A stretch of 31,764 bases of DNA, from assembly GCA_020650975.1 (NCBI GenBank), contig JAIPMN010002290.1, positions 2,650 through 34,413 on the forward strand, in the 5' to 3' direction. Below the pieces are notes generated by a model that was not told the DNA's origin, ran no database searches, and saw nothing but the letters and a program-made list of their open reading frames with translations. Positions 9,147-23,200 of this stretch are shown here, one piece after another; within the stretch, counting starts at the first letter, position 1; every line of letters starts with the position of its first letter. Made by a program: the position numbers and the translations under genes. The stretch is from Apostichopus californicus (Eukaryota; Echinodermata; Holothuroidea; Aspidochirotida; Stichopodidae).

Positions 9147-11273
9147 ATGGTCATTGAGATGGAAGACCAAGTCAAGATGGAAGAGCAAGTGAAGAGGATA
9201 TTTGTTGGAGGCCTTCCAAGTAGCACTACCGATTCTGAAATCAGAGATAGGTTTGGAAAGTTTGCTGACATCTCTGACATCAATCTAGCCAAAAAAGACT
9301 CTGTCAATGGTAAGTGTAATTGTAAACTTCAGTGTTATATGCATTGGAATAATCCAACCATTGGTATGGTTTCTTGAAAGAACTTGAATTATGTCAATTA
9401 TGTCAGGAAAGATGTTGCTTAATTGTAAAAGTTCTTTACCTAAAGAACAGGTGAAGTTGCTAACAAGATATAGTCATCAACATTACGTGGGACCTATTAT
9501 GACAAACATTCGGAAATTTCATGATTTTACCAAAGCAATGGAAAGTAAGCCAAACTGGGAGTGTTCTAGCAAGTCTCCCAATCTGTTTTTCATGTTTTGT
9601 GGAATAATGTCCCTTTAAACATTAGAGGCTGGTCAATTTAAATGGCTGGGCTACTTAGTATATATATATACCACACTCTCACCACACTGAAGCTTTAGGA
9701 GGACAGATTAACACTATTGTATTACTGCCCAAAGTACAGGCATGTAAAACCTATTTAGTGTTCTGTGTAATTCTTCTGACCTTTTTTCCGATAGGAAAGT
9801 TGGATCATTGCTTCGCACATTTCAATTTCCATGGGGACGATCAGCAATTGAAGAAGTGTAAGTACCTTAGATTTACACATGATCAGCAAATAAATTAGAG
9901 TTATCCATAGACGTCATAGTTAATTTTGTGAAGACTTTGTCATCATTCTTTACTTTTGAGTTATGTGTATGCTTATATTGTGAGTTAGACATACTGCATG
10001 GATTTGCTTAAAGCAGTCTGGTGGGTGTTTTGTCTCTAAAATTGCACCACCCTCCTGTACTACTCCAAACCAGATTCAATTGGTAAGGAAGGGAACTGAT
10101 GTTAGTTAGTACATTCAGTGCTGAACTTGTGTTTTCAGAATCAGCTACTTTTTCATCTCAACTTTGATGCAATTTTATACAACTACAACTCCTTGTTCAT
10201 GTCCTTTCAACTGTCTTTCATGTTATTGCTAATGCTTTTGATGTCATCTCCAAACTTTTTTCTAATGCCTTTTCATACCTCATCAGAGGCAACTTTTAAT
10301 TGCCAACAAACCATTGTTCTTATCTCCCCCACCTCTCTCCACAAGAAAGTCTTCTAAGTCCCCTTCAAACACTCTTTTTATGCCCAAAATTGCAAAGAAA
10401 ATATGCTAGTGTAGTACTGGAAGGACAGAGAAGAAAACTAGTTTGACATTTTTGAATCCATAACCCCACTGGACTCGGAAAAGCATTATAATAACACAGA
10501 CAAGTGTCTGCTACATTGTTAAGTAGACTGTCAAGTGGAAATGGTTCTTTCAAGTCTCTTTCTTACATTTTTTTCATCCCGTAGTGATTAGTACTTTCAA
10601 CAATACAAGATGGCAAGGCAAAACTCTGAAGATAGAGAAAGCCAAGGAAGACTTCCTAGACAGGTGAGGCTTAGAGAAGTCTCTGTATTGCACTGCTCCT
10701 GATTATTTGTTGTCAGTGGGAGGGGGAATAACTAACTCTCCTTTATTTCAAAGTGGATATTCTATATCTAAAGTGTTAATTCTGGGAAATAATTGGGGAT
10801 GGGCATGGCTAGGATGGGGTTGGATGGGGGGGGGATGGTTAGAGATATGCATTTTCACTATAGTATCAAAGATTTAATGCTGTTTTAAGAGACTAACTTT
10901 GACCCTTAATATACAAGAAAAAATTGAAGATAGAAAACAGGATTTTGCACTGGACCTTTTATTGTCCCCATTTTACCCTTACACTCACTGCAGAAACCAG
11001 CAAGAAACGTGATACGATGAAAAAAATAAATAATAATAATAGGGATGGGTGCCACATGGTAAACTGGAAAAACTCTTAAGTGAATAACTTAATTTACATA
11101 TGTTTATTTATCCGTTCAGATTGTCCAAAGAGAAAGTACCAGAACCTCAGAACGCTCAAAACATCATCCGCCACTCTCGAAGGGACCGGTTACTCGAAAA
11201 TTTGAAGAAAGCTGGAGTGACAGATTTCACGATGAAGAAAGCTGTTCCAGGTACTGGCATCGCTGGTGAGAAG
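9147..11273 (+). CDS. NOL8: NOL8 exons 1-4: RRM domain and conserved linker
   Basis: Exons 1-3 encode one RNA recognition motif. RNP2 is IFVGGL (residues 18-23) in exon 1. RNP1 is the degenerate FAHFNF (61-66) in exon 2; human NOL8 is also degenerate here. The last beta strand, WQGKTLKIEKAKEDFL, is in exon 3. Junctions fall after AAT-G (9309), AAG-T (9857) and GAC-AG (10663), and the next exons restore frame as G55, L76 and R102. Exon 4 carries a basic helix-like linker (RHSRRDRLLENLKKAG) and ends with KKAVPGTGIAGEK, which continues into the NWVVGKYGRVLPV block of exon 5. Introns of 456-803 bp separate these exons. Confidence 0.9.
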
Positions 11274-14200
11274 GTGAGGCTTTCTAAACCTATGTAGAAG
11301 TGCTCTGGAGACTATCAAACTTTTGCAAGATTTAGTGGAAAGTTATTCAGTCATAGAATTGTTCAACTTTTAAGTGGGTAAAGCCAGGACTCAGTATTTT
11401 GGCTTGACTTCAATAATCACATCAAGAAACATTTGTAAACAATGACAGTATTAACCAAATACATATTCTGTCATCCAAAGACTGATTTTTGTTTTTAAAA
11501 AGTGCAAAATGATAACGATTGAATAAGTTCATCGGGGCACTATAAAGTATGATTATGCTGATTTTGCATGAAAAAGTGGATTTATTGCCTGCTTTTCCGG
11601 AAAAGACATCCAGAGTAAACTTCATGACAACAGAGTTGTTTACTATGTTAGATCTTACCATTACTGCATAGAATAAGTCATGACATTTGGCAATGAGGAT
11701 AAAACCCTGATTCCTATTTCAGGCGTTAAGTCCATTTCCTGATGCCTGCAGAAAAAAACAGAATGCAGAAGCAAGAAAATACTTCAGACTGTCAGATCAC
11801 CATATGAAGATGATACATAATTTTTTGTCCCCAAAGCATTTTCATTTAAATTTGTGATGTCACCATCACATATTTCCAAACCAGTGCCATTTTAGCCAAT
11901 AATTGTAGGTATTTTGGAATAGGAATTTCATTATTGATCAGCCGGGTATCTAATAATTGTCTACATAAGCATATTTCTGGACCTGGATTCACTAAAAATG
12001 TTTTTTTATCTGATTTCTGATAATTGGATGCAAGTTTCTAATTATTTGGCTTACAAAATAATTCTTTCCCTTTCAGAACTGGGTAGTCGGCAAGTACGGT
12101 AGAGTCCTACCTGTGGTCTACATGAGGTCAAAGGATAGGAAGAAAGTGGTGAAGTTTGACCCATCTAAATATATCCATCACCTGAAGCAGATTAAAGATG
12201 TTAGAGAGAATGTAATGGATCACAGTGGAGTCACCACCCAGGGGTGGAGGGAGGGCAAAATGTCCAGCCACAACAGGAAGAAACAGTTTCCATGGGAACA
12301 TGAAACTGACCGGTCAGTGCGTTCTGATAGGATTCGTGACACTGGGTTCAAAGGTCAATGGAATGACAAAGCTGAAACCCAAAATGGACACAGGTTTGAC
12401 ATTGAAAAAATTGAGACAAATGCGAACCGAAGGTTGGAAGAGGGTGGCTCAGTTAGTGAAAAGAGAGCGAGTGCGAAGAAGAAGTACTTTAGCGACGGGA
12501 GCTCTTCAGAGGACTCGAGTGTCATAGAGGGCAGTCTCAAGCGGAAGGCAGAATATGGTCAACATTCCGCTGACGCAGCGGAAATTTCAGGTTCAGAGGT
12601 CACGAAAGCTAAGAGGCGTCAAATCTGTGGTGATAATAATGAAGCGGTCAAAGGTCACATCGATATGACAGGGACCAAGGGTTCCAAGTTAGTGAAAACA
12701 ACGAAGGTTAGAACAGGAGATTCAAACAGTTACCAATTTAATTTTTTCGACAACCGTGATTCAAGTTCACCAGAAGCTCAAGAAGAAGATGTAACACATG
12801 AGCTAATATCTAAAGTGGTAAACACGTCAGAGCCTTCCGTGACAGAAGAATGTGACAGTAGAAATCACCCAGACTTGACGATGAACAGCGAGAATGAGAA
12901 ATCGATACTAAAGGTAGAGAAGCCTGTCGTCGACGGTGACAGGCAATATAATGATAAAGACCAGGAAGAAATAACAGAAAAGACCTCAAGAAAAGATTTA
13001 CACGTCTCCTTTAAACTAGACGATGATAAGCATCGGGAAGATGAACTCGATGGAAAAGACAGTTCTTCAGAGCAGCTTTCTGATTACGATATTGGGAAAG
13101 TTGACGAGGGAGTTTCAGAGTCAGATGATGGAATATCATCTATAATCGAAGAGATGAAATCGAAAGGGTTTCCCCAAAATAGAGATGTCAATTTAGGCAT
13201 CGTCGGAAATGTCGAAGATTCGGAGGAAACAACTTTGATAGGGTTAGAAAGAGATCCGATTATAGAAGAAACCAACAGCAAGGTAGATTCAAACACAAGT
13301 CTGCCTCAGTTGGAGAATTCACATATGCCAGAAAGTAGTCCACTGAAAGAAACATTTGGCATCAATAGGTCGGAATTTGAAGTTAAGGAGAAAGAGATTG
13401 TGCGAGAGAATAGTGACAGTATTGGCGAAAAAGATGCCGGTACCTCGTTTGTGCGCAACTTGATCTCTCTGTCCAACCAGCAGCAAAGTGAGGTTGATAG
13501 TTCAAGTTCAGACGGCGAGGATGAGAAACCAGAGGATGGGAAATGTGATGAGGACGAGGTTAGAGAGGATGCTGTTGCCGAGGAAACGGGTGAAGAGTCA
13601 GACTCCATGTGTGATGAAAATGTTGAAGGTAGTGAAAAACTTGCGAAGAATTTGAGAAATACAAAGGAAGGTAAAGAGTACAAAGAACAGGAACTTGAAA
13701 AATTCAAAGTTAAAGAGACTTATGAAAAAACTAAAAATAAAGACAGTGATGTAAGAAAACCCGGCTCATCTCTCTCGGTGCAAAATAGTAATTTCTCCGA
13801 AGGATTCAAACTTCTGGTGCTTGACAGAGTGGTGCTGAGAGAACAGGGTTACCTTCCAGAGGATGACCCGGAGGATGCGATAGAGGCAGTAGAAGATGAA
13901 TCTAGTATTTCTGATGAAGTCGTTAGTCAGAGTGACAGCTCTGATGAAGAGAAAGCTGGATCATCAAAGAAGAGAAAAAAAAGAAAAAGAAGAATGGTTT
14001 TGTTTCAAGAATTTAAAGGGATGCTTCATTTTAGGAAACAGTTGGAGGAGAAAAGAAGTGATGACACAGCTAGAGAGACTGTTAATTCAAAAGATGATAA
14101 GAATGAAGCTGAAAAGATGGAGGAAGTTAGTTCTTACGACAAGCAGGAAGGACAATCTCAAGGGAGAGGGTCTCCACCTCTCAGGATCAGTAGCACCGCA

Positions 14201-17200
14201 GAGGAGCTAAATTCAAAATCGGAAAACAGGTCGATTTCAACCGAGAAGAATAGTGGATTTGACGGGAAGAGTGAAGGGGATGGAGTAAACAAGAATAGTG
14301 TTAAGAATAGGAAGGGAAAAGATGCCGGCTTTGGTGGGAGTATCAAAATTCCAAAGAGCAAACATCTTGCAGGTGCATTGCAAGCAGGCGAAGAAAGTGA
14401 GAGGAGAGACTTGGATGCCGACGATGAAAGTTCTAGCACAGAAATGGACGAGGACAAACAGAAGAAGAAGAAGAGCAAGAAAAAGCAGAGGAAAAGTAAA
14501 GATAAGAATGATGTAAGTGAGGAAACCGACTTGGTCAAAGGAGGAAATGAGCCGACCGGTTTGGAAGAGTCTACATCATCGGTTTCGAAAGTGGTAGAGG
14601 AGAGCGGGGTGGTAGACGGCAGGACTAAAAGAGACAAGAGAAGGAGGAAAATAATAATAGAGGAGGATGTTCAGAAAGATGGAAGTGATGATGGTCAGGA
14701 TGGTAGGGAAGGCTCCCAAGGTGGAACAGAACAGGGGATGCAGAGTTCGGTGGCGAGTGAAAGAGGAGAAAAGATTAAAAACAGTAAGAGAGTAAAGACT
14801 TCATCGAGAGAAGAAAGTGGAAGGCAGTTTTCGGACGGGGTTGAGAATCGTGTCTTAGAAAATCGAGTGGCGGAAGGTGGTCCGATGAAGCATCCGGGTA
14901 CAGACTCTGCTCCGACAACCGAAGGAAGGAAGAAGAGCTTTGAGGATGTCGCTGAGATGTCAAACCAGAAGAGACTGAAAGCTGTAAAAGAGAGACAAGC
15001 TGAGCTGAAGCAGAAACAGACGGCAATAAAGGATGCATTGGCTGCTGTGGTAAGTCAAAATCCTTTTCAACGGTTGAATACTTTTGCTTACTTTCCAGTA
15101 AAAAGTTTATAAAACCATATGAGTGCACTTAGATCAATCAATCGATTGACTTTGGAAGGAACAAGGAAGGTATTGTCTCTGTGTTTGACAGGGTTATTGT
15201 TGACTAGGTTAATATTGTGATTGGCCTTGAGAACCGTTATCAGTGGATAAGTCTGGGCTTTATAAATCTAATTATTATTATATTATATTAACAAGGTTGG
15301 TGTGTTTTGAGTATAAACAGGATACATACTGTAATATATTGGTCTTCTTGTTCAAAGTGTTTCTGTTGGATGGTAATTGCATCAAAACACCTGACATTAA
15401 TACTTGGGTTGGTTTTTTTCCTCTCTCTGTATTTATTCAAGTTCTGTTGTCGAATTGCGAAAATGTTTGTTTTTAGAAAACTTAAAATGATATATTGAGA
15501 AGTCTTACACAACAGTCAAAGAAGTATACAGTATGACTCAACTTAGCTTGTGAGATAAAAAAGCAGAAGGGGTTACCTACCAAAAAAATTCTGAACAACT
15601 GGAGAAAATATTAAAAAAAACTTCAGGAAAATGCACCTCATGGTAGTAGTTCCTCTTAAATGATTATACTGTCCTTGAGATTGTTAACTTGAATTAGTAA
15701 GAAAATCCCATTAATGTGAACGTCACTACTTTTATGGTTTAAACTTTGATTAATATATAGTTTCTCATGTGTCAGATTTGTCCTAAATTTGGACAAAATC
15801 GTAGCAAGTGTGTGGTAACAAACTAGGAAAATATTTGTGGAGAATTTGGAGAAAAAAAGTGAGTAATTCTTCATCTTCCCATATATATTTCTAGGACTCA
15901 AGAGAGAAATCCAGTGGCAAGAATCACATGAGATTTGAATCAACCAGTGAAGATCTTTCTGATTCCGAGCAAGAAGATCAGGAAACCAGGAATAAGGAAC
16001 AATCAAAAGAGGTAAGATAATTAAATGTGATTTATTGTGGCTTTTTGTGTTTTTTTCTACTATTTTATCAAAATCCACTCAAAATGCTGCATTTGTTGAT
16101 CTTTGGTATCCTGAAGCTACAGATGTGCCTTTCAACATTAAGTCACCTAGAAATTATGCAATGTTATTGTATTAACCATGGTTCATTAATATTCATAGTG
16201 TGACAGGTTGATGAAAAGAATATTTTAAAATACCTATCTATTTCCAATCTAGGCTCTGTAACATTCTGCTCAAAAATTCTCAACTCTTTTGATTTGATTT
16301 TTCCGGATCGGACCTTGAATGCTGGAATAACGTACTATGGAAGGTCTATATTGTCATATGTGGTTTCCAAACCAAAGATATTGCACTTGCAAAAGATATT
16401 GAACACATTCTTAACTACCAGCATAATTCAAGCTGTTTTGTACTTCAAATCCTTACTTACATTAACTCACTGTGTAATATTGTGTTCTCTATTCATTTTA
16501 TTTCTTAGAAGCAGATGACACTGTTTGATGATTCTGATGATGCGGAAGAAAACTCATCTTCTGACGATGAAAGATTCCAAATTAAACCTCAGTTTGAAGG
16601 AGAGCGGGGAACAAAGGTAAGTTGACCCCACTTTTGACACTTAAGGAGCTCACCCCCCTCCCCCCTTCCCCCCTACCCCCCTCAGAAGCCCTTTATCAGG
16701 TGATCGGATACTGTTGTACTACTAGCCTGCTCAGAATTGATTGGTAGAGGTGCCTTAATTTTGCTAGCCTCATGTACTCTCTGAACTCTCGCCAACGTCG
16801 CAAAGTCAGTCCAACCTTGGTCATTTTTAAACTATTAAGTGGATATCTATAGTTGTAGAACTTCCAGGATAAAGTTTATAGCAGTGAGTTGAAGTAAGCG
16901 AGCATCGGGTCATCGTGTCGTTCACCCTAGTGACTTCAGTGGTCTCCGGTACTCGTGACACGGTTCCAACGGTTTCCTTTGATGAAACTCACAACAGTTG
17001 ACAATTCTTTCAAATTATAAAGACTATCAGGAAAGAGATAGAAAGCACCTTCCAAAAACTACCAAATTTGCATTTTTTAAACTTCGATAAAGATTAGAAT
17101 AAAGTCTGTTGCCACCAGATGTAATGTGTGTAGTTATGTCATTAAAGGGGTTCTGGGCTTATCTGTTAGGACGTTCCTGCAGAGTGAGAACTCTTATGAT

Positions 17201-20200
17201 ATCAACTGGTGATTAAGTCAGTCAGACTTGCATTATTAACTTGACTTGCTGAGGGGTTTATATTTTAAAGCAATTTCTATCAAAATTGACAAATAAATGC
17301 AAATCAGGTAATATTCAAATTCAGTTCAAATTCAAATTTATTTGCTCACACAAGTCAATAATAACAGGTGCTTGGTAAACAAACTTACATTAAGTACACA
17401 CGGTGAATACTACCAAAAAAAAACAAAGGTTGTTTTAACATGTTGTGCATTTATCTTTATACCTGTGAAGTAAACATGTAACTTATTGTCAACATTATTT
17501 TGACTTTCTCAATGGTACTCTCAGTTGCTGAAGTTACAAGATAAATTTGGTGACGACCAGAGGTTCAAACTGGACGAGAGGTTCGCAGAAGATGCGGATG
17601 ACTTCGATGATGAAGAGGTCAGTGAGGAGAATGCGGAGGACAATGGAAACAAGAAGAAAGATGGTGAGGCTGTCGATCCAGAAACGATAGACTTTGAAGC
17701 TGAGAAAGCCAGGTCATTGGCTGTTCTCGAGAACGTCCTCGGGAAACTACTGCCACGGAAGAAAGATGGCGAGGACAAGAAATCACAGTTTCGGTAAATT
17801 TTTCTCCCCTATTCCTACGAAGTGAAAATATGACATTGCCTCATCTGAAAGGAGAAATTATTTCATGTAGTAATGGAATGGTTGCAATCTCTCACTTTTG
17901 TGTGGTGTTTGTTATAAAGTGAACTAATGAAGTTTAATTTCAAACACTTCATAGTTATATGCCGAATATATATATTCGGCATATGTATGCCGAATATGTT
18001 GTAAATAATTTTACAATATTATTGCTGATGCTTTTGATGTCATCTCCAAACTTTTTCTCATGCCTTTTCATACCTCATCAGAGGCAACTTTTAATTGCCA
18101 ACAAACCATTGTCCCTCCCCCACCTCTCTCCACAAGAATGTTTCTAAGTCCCCTTCAAACACTCTTGAAGGGGAGTTTCATATCCTGTTGTTATCACATA
18201 AACATCCCAGTGATAAGATATGCTATATTGAAGTGACTGATAATACTATACATATATAATACTATACCTACTATAGAATCATTACTAGCATTCATTTTGT
18301 TTCTTTAGCCTTGGCCTGTATTGACTTATCAAGACTAAAATTGTGCCTTAAGTTGTCATCCTTTAACTCAAAGCCCATCAAGCTGAGACCAAAATATTCA
18401 AGAAATCAGAAAGCATTCCAAGTTGATTGTTTTGATGTGATTTATACTAATTTAACAAAACTGACCTATTGATGACATGGAGAGAATTGCATAGAATTGA
18501 TTAATTACTCACCCATTAATCTTCAGTTACCGACCAAATCTAGGAGGACGTCTTACAGTTTATTAATTGCAATCTTACGTTGCATCATAAAGGTTAGGTT
18601 TGGTAAAATTGTAGATTCAAATGCAAAAAAGGAAAAAAAAGTTGGGTCTAAATGAGTTTATTGCATTTGACTTTTGGTTGCAGTTTGATACTGTCCCTTC
18701 ACAATGCACTTTCATTTGCTTGACTTGTAAAGTTTCAGTTCAGATAAATTGAACTTCTGTTGAAATATGTTTCTTATTTGCTGTGTATTTGCTGCACATG
18801 TGGTTAGAGCTAATATGAAATGTGTCATGGTGATGAAATATTTCGAATCTTGATTGATGTTTACTTGGTGCCAAAAAAAGTTTTTTTTTTTTTGTGGTAA
18901 TCAAGTACCAGTGTTTACCAAGTTTGGTAAAATTGTCTCCAAATTTGTTAATTTGAATCCCAATTTTGACCTCTTTGTTTTTTCATTTCCTTCCAGGGAC
19001 ATGAATTACCTTCACTTTGATCCAACTCGCGAAGACCACTCCAAATTCGTACTGCCAAAGGTTGAGGAAGATGACAGGTAAATTACTTTTCATACAGTTA
19101 ATTGGACGATGCATGTGGAGAACATTTCCGACATATTGAAACCTGCAAGCACAGAATTAACTACCTCTAACCATAGTGATCACAAGTTTCAGCAGAGTGT
19201 GGATAATAGATCATATGTGATCAATATAATACCTAATCAATATCAATATTATAGCTATATTATAAATATATAATATATACAATAAATACATCAATATAAT
19301 ACCTAATCGATATCATTATTATACCTATATAATACCTATATAATAAATATACAATATATATAACAAATACATCAATATAATACCTAATCAATTGGTGAAC
19401 AGAAGACATGAAAATATCAATATTTATATCCAAAGAGTTGGTTTCTAGAAAGGTATGCTATATTTCTTGAGTATTTGATAGATGTGTGTCAGTTAGGATA
19501 TGAAAATATCAATGTCAATATGTTTTTTTCATTTGTTTCGTATATTTTTCGTACTCCCAGCTCTTGCTTTGACAGCTGTCCACCTACTTCCCTATCCAAA
19601 ATAAATTACAAATAAATACATGGTAATCATAACCCTAGGAAACATCAGGCCTTGATTTATAAGGAGCGCCGGCGCAATCGCGCTCCTCCGCGCTCCTTAA
19701 ATTCGATCCGCGAGAGCGATTCACAGCGCTCCTAAAAAGTTACTAGTGCGCAATACTCTCCTCGATTCCTTAAGGACAGCAATTAAATTGCGCTCCTCAC
19801 ATGATAAAAAGTAAAAATCAATCCACGAGCTCTGTGTACGGCAGGGATAAAAAAAAAAAAAAAACACGGGGGCGGAGTGCGAATTCGCACCCGAAACCTC
19901 AAAAGTCGCACCCGAAATTGTCGCGACTAGTGCGAAAAAAGAAAAGAAAAATGTGCAAATTCGCACCCGTAAAACCCCACCTGAGAATGCACCAACAGAT
20001 GTAAGAATTATGTAACCAAATGGCCAATGAAAAATAACAACGAAAACCCGACTTCTAAATATTGTAACGAGTCCCGATACGCGCCGATACTTTTATCTGC
20101 GGACAGCTAAAAATACACTGTCCTATTGAGTGAGCTGCCGGACCAACCGGCAATAGAACACATCGGTACCTCGCTACAAAACAGTCAACACTGCTACACA

Positions 20201-23200
20201 CGTATATCTATACTTGCTGTACGGCCGTATCGCGGTTTCTCCGCATAGCTTCATCATTGAAAAGCTCAATAGATTTTACGGGGAATGAGAAAAATAATTC
20301 CACTCGTGCATTATGTTTTTATATTGTGATGAAAAACGTCCATGAATTATTGTGCTCACAAAATTCATATTTCCTGGGAGAGAAATGTTCACTCTTTTTT
20401 ACTATACTATTCCGATGTCTGTACCACATGTGAATATTGGATAATCGTAAGTTGAAAATTGTTTGAAATAAGTTTCGCTGCCGAAACCCTACGTTTCAAT
20501 ATTGCTAGGAGAATTGTTTAATATACTGCAGGCGCGGCTTGCACAGTGTACGTTCATACGATTCACGTATGTATGCATCAGTCAGACTCCGTCCGGTATG
20601 GCTGCAATACAACGGTGTAAGCCACAACGTACAACCAACCGTATACATGTACAAGCGGGAGGTTGCGTTCTGAACACGTGTTATTTCGTCAGTGTGGACG
20701 AACTACGAACATTGTTGTAACTTTTAGCAGTGCCGATTAGTGCAGGCCCCACTACATGCGAGAACATGCCATAGTGCATGAACTTTGGCTGATCTGTTGA
20801 TTTCTTCGGACGTTCAGGACCTTCAATAATTTTTTTTGAAGATTTCGAAAGACACTCCAAATTTTTCAGATGATTTCAGGGTACTCATTCCGGCCATTAT
20901 TCCGGCCAACATTTAGCCTGTTGGTTCTGGTAAACTGGCACCATTACTGCACTGTTGCAATCATGGCGCATCCAGTGCAATTATCAACGTTCTTGCGGTG
21001 GAATTTGCCAACTTTTGGTTACGAGACAGGCGACTTGAATGGGCGTGAGATGGTAACCAAAATTTGGTGCACTGTTTGTCGCACCCAAATCGACAAAATC
21101 ACAAATGATGCTAGGATTCGTGGCCAGGCGAAGAATGATATCAAAGCTTTCGCCGCAGGCTCGTTGTTTATCAGCAAGCACACAGCAACGAGGCATCTCT
21201 CATCGAAGGTAGGCAAACTTGTGTAGGAGTAAATAAAGTCGAACCTCCAATCAGCATTTATTTTATGTCGTCTCCCTTTCCAATCACGGAGAGACTCATG
21301 GTTATCTGCCGTTAATTTATTACTGATACACAAACTATCATTGGAGGGATGAATACATCCTTTGAAACTAGAGAATTAGGCCGACATTAGTAATTTCGTG
21401 GAATGGGTCACCGTAGTAAAACACAACTTTGGCGGTGGGTGACACCTTATCGAATTTGACGATCGGTCACCATTTTCTCCAAGACTAGAGAAGATTGAGT
21501 GGTGTGATTTTTACTGGATTACCTTAATGAAAACTTACAGCCCCTAACACACTGTAGTAATTTGGAGCCTATACTGATATTTTCTATGTACATGTAATGT
21601 TATGATGTATGTATCATCAGATATCTAAAATCTTCAGATGATATAGTCGAGTGTTTTCACTCTAATTAGTATCAAGGGGATCCGATAGTGAAACTCACAT
21701 AGCCTAACACAGTGTAGTATTAATGAATTCGGAGCCTATACCGATATTTTCTATGTACATGTATGTATCATCCAAAATCTTCAAATGATAGTCGAGTGTA
21801 TTCGCTCTGAATAGTATCAAGGGGATAGTGAAACTCACATAGCCTAACACACTGCAGTATAGGCGAATTTGCAGCCTATACCGATATTTTCTATGTACAT
21901 GTATCATCTGATATTTTTAAATGATAGTGCTTTCGCTCTGAATAGTAACAGACTGGTGAAACTTATAGCCTAACACACTGTAGTAAAGGTAGATTTGGAG
22001 CCTATACCGATATTTTCTCAAATGGTGGCATTTTCCATTCTGCTCCATTTCAACATGTGCTGTGACTTCATTCACACACGCAAGACATAGGATCAAAGCT
22101 ATCCCATGCTTTTACATTATTTCCTAAATTTTCAGTGGGACTTTGTCTTTCAAAATTTTTCTTGGATGCTGAAAACAACTGGAGTTTCTATTGTATTGAT
22201 TTATTCCGACAGGCACATGTTGTTGGCCTCGAATGGCAATGCCGAGGAATCGGTGGTGCCACTGCCAGTTCAGCTCCTGCACAGCCTGCTATCCAGTCTG
22301 CCATGAACAAGTGTGCCCGGGAGGCATACCGAAAGCTGTTGACAACTGCATACTATATCGCCCTCGATGGATTACCACTGTCTGCCTTCAAAACATTTGT
22401 TGGGGTGCAGAAAAAAAATGGAGTGAAGTTGCTACACAAAACGGACACCAGTCGTAGGGCAGGAGAGTTCATTCATGAACTTGCGGATGCTATTCGGCGA
22501 AAGATCGCCAAGTTGGTGCAGTCCGCAGCTGCATTTTCTGTCCTTAGTGATGGATCCCAAGCAAGAAAGACCGGGAACGAGAAAGAAATGGTGATGGTGC
22601 GAGTGATGAAAGCAGGTCACCCGGTTTACTTTGCTGCATCTCTGCAAGATATAGACAGCTATGGTGATGCGAATGCCGAAAACCTTCACAAATCCATCGA
22701 CAATACCTTCGAAGAGAAGATCCCGATAACTGGGGACCAGTATACCAAGGCTCTTGTATCGGCAACAGCTGATGGGGCGTCCGTGAATACAGGTGAGATC
22801 AACTTGGTGTAGATGGAATTTTGCTTGCTTTGTTCTATAACATAAATACCTTCCATAACACAGCCGTGTAGCCAGAAATTTGCCAAGGGAGGTGCGAAAC
22901 TCAGAATCTCAAACTCATAACCTAAGCGACAAGGATTTTTCAAAGAGTTGTCAAAAGCTGTTTCCCAGTTGTTTATGGCTTTTTGCTATGCTGTGGGAAA
23001 CGATCGGGTGGTTTGAGGTAATCAGGCTCTCTGCTTAGCCTGCTGCATCACAGTGATTAGGCGGGCCAGGCTGCTCCCGTCTCGTTGAGTCGTACAGTCC
23101 TCGAGTAAACCAGTTGCTCTGGAAGACAGTCTCACTCCTGTCTGTCGGATCATGATGGAGATGTTAAATGGTGATGGTCCCCAAGGGTGGATTTGAATGT

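Larger units (their letters stand above)
9310..12076 (+). other. NOL8 introns 1-4
   Basis: Intron 1 contains copy 2 of the 26-bp repeat, a TA run at about 9658-9672 and an unplaced dispersed-repeat segment. Intron 2 contains copy A of the dispersed repeat (10223-10376). Intron 3 contains a G-rich stretch at about 10795-10842. Intron 4 has nothing recognisable. Confidence 0.55.

Noticed and set aside
10795..10842. G-rich stretch in NOL8 intron 3
   Set aside because: Runs are unevenly spaced with a long second loop; weak quadruplex candidate.
12225..12527. 100-codon plus-strand frame in exon 5
   Set aside because: Alternate frame of NOL8 exon 5; its reading breaks all conserved NOL8 blocks.
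14158..14637. 159-codon minus-strand frame (and a similar one at 13306-13707)
   Set aside because: Ser/Phe/Leu-rich mirror of the Glu/Lys/Ser codons of NOL8 exon 5; a shadow.
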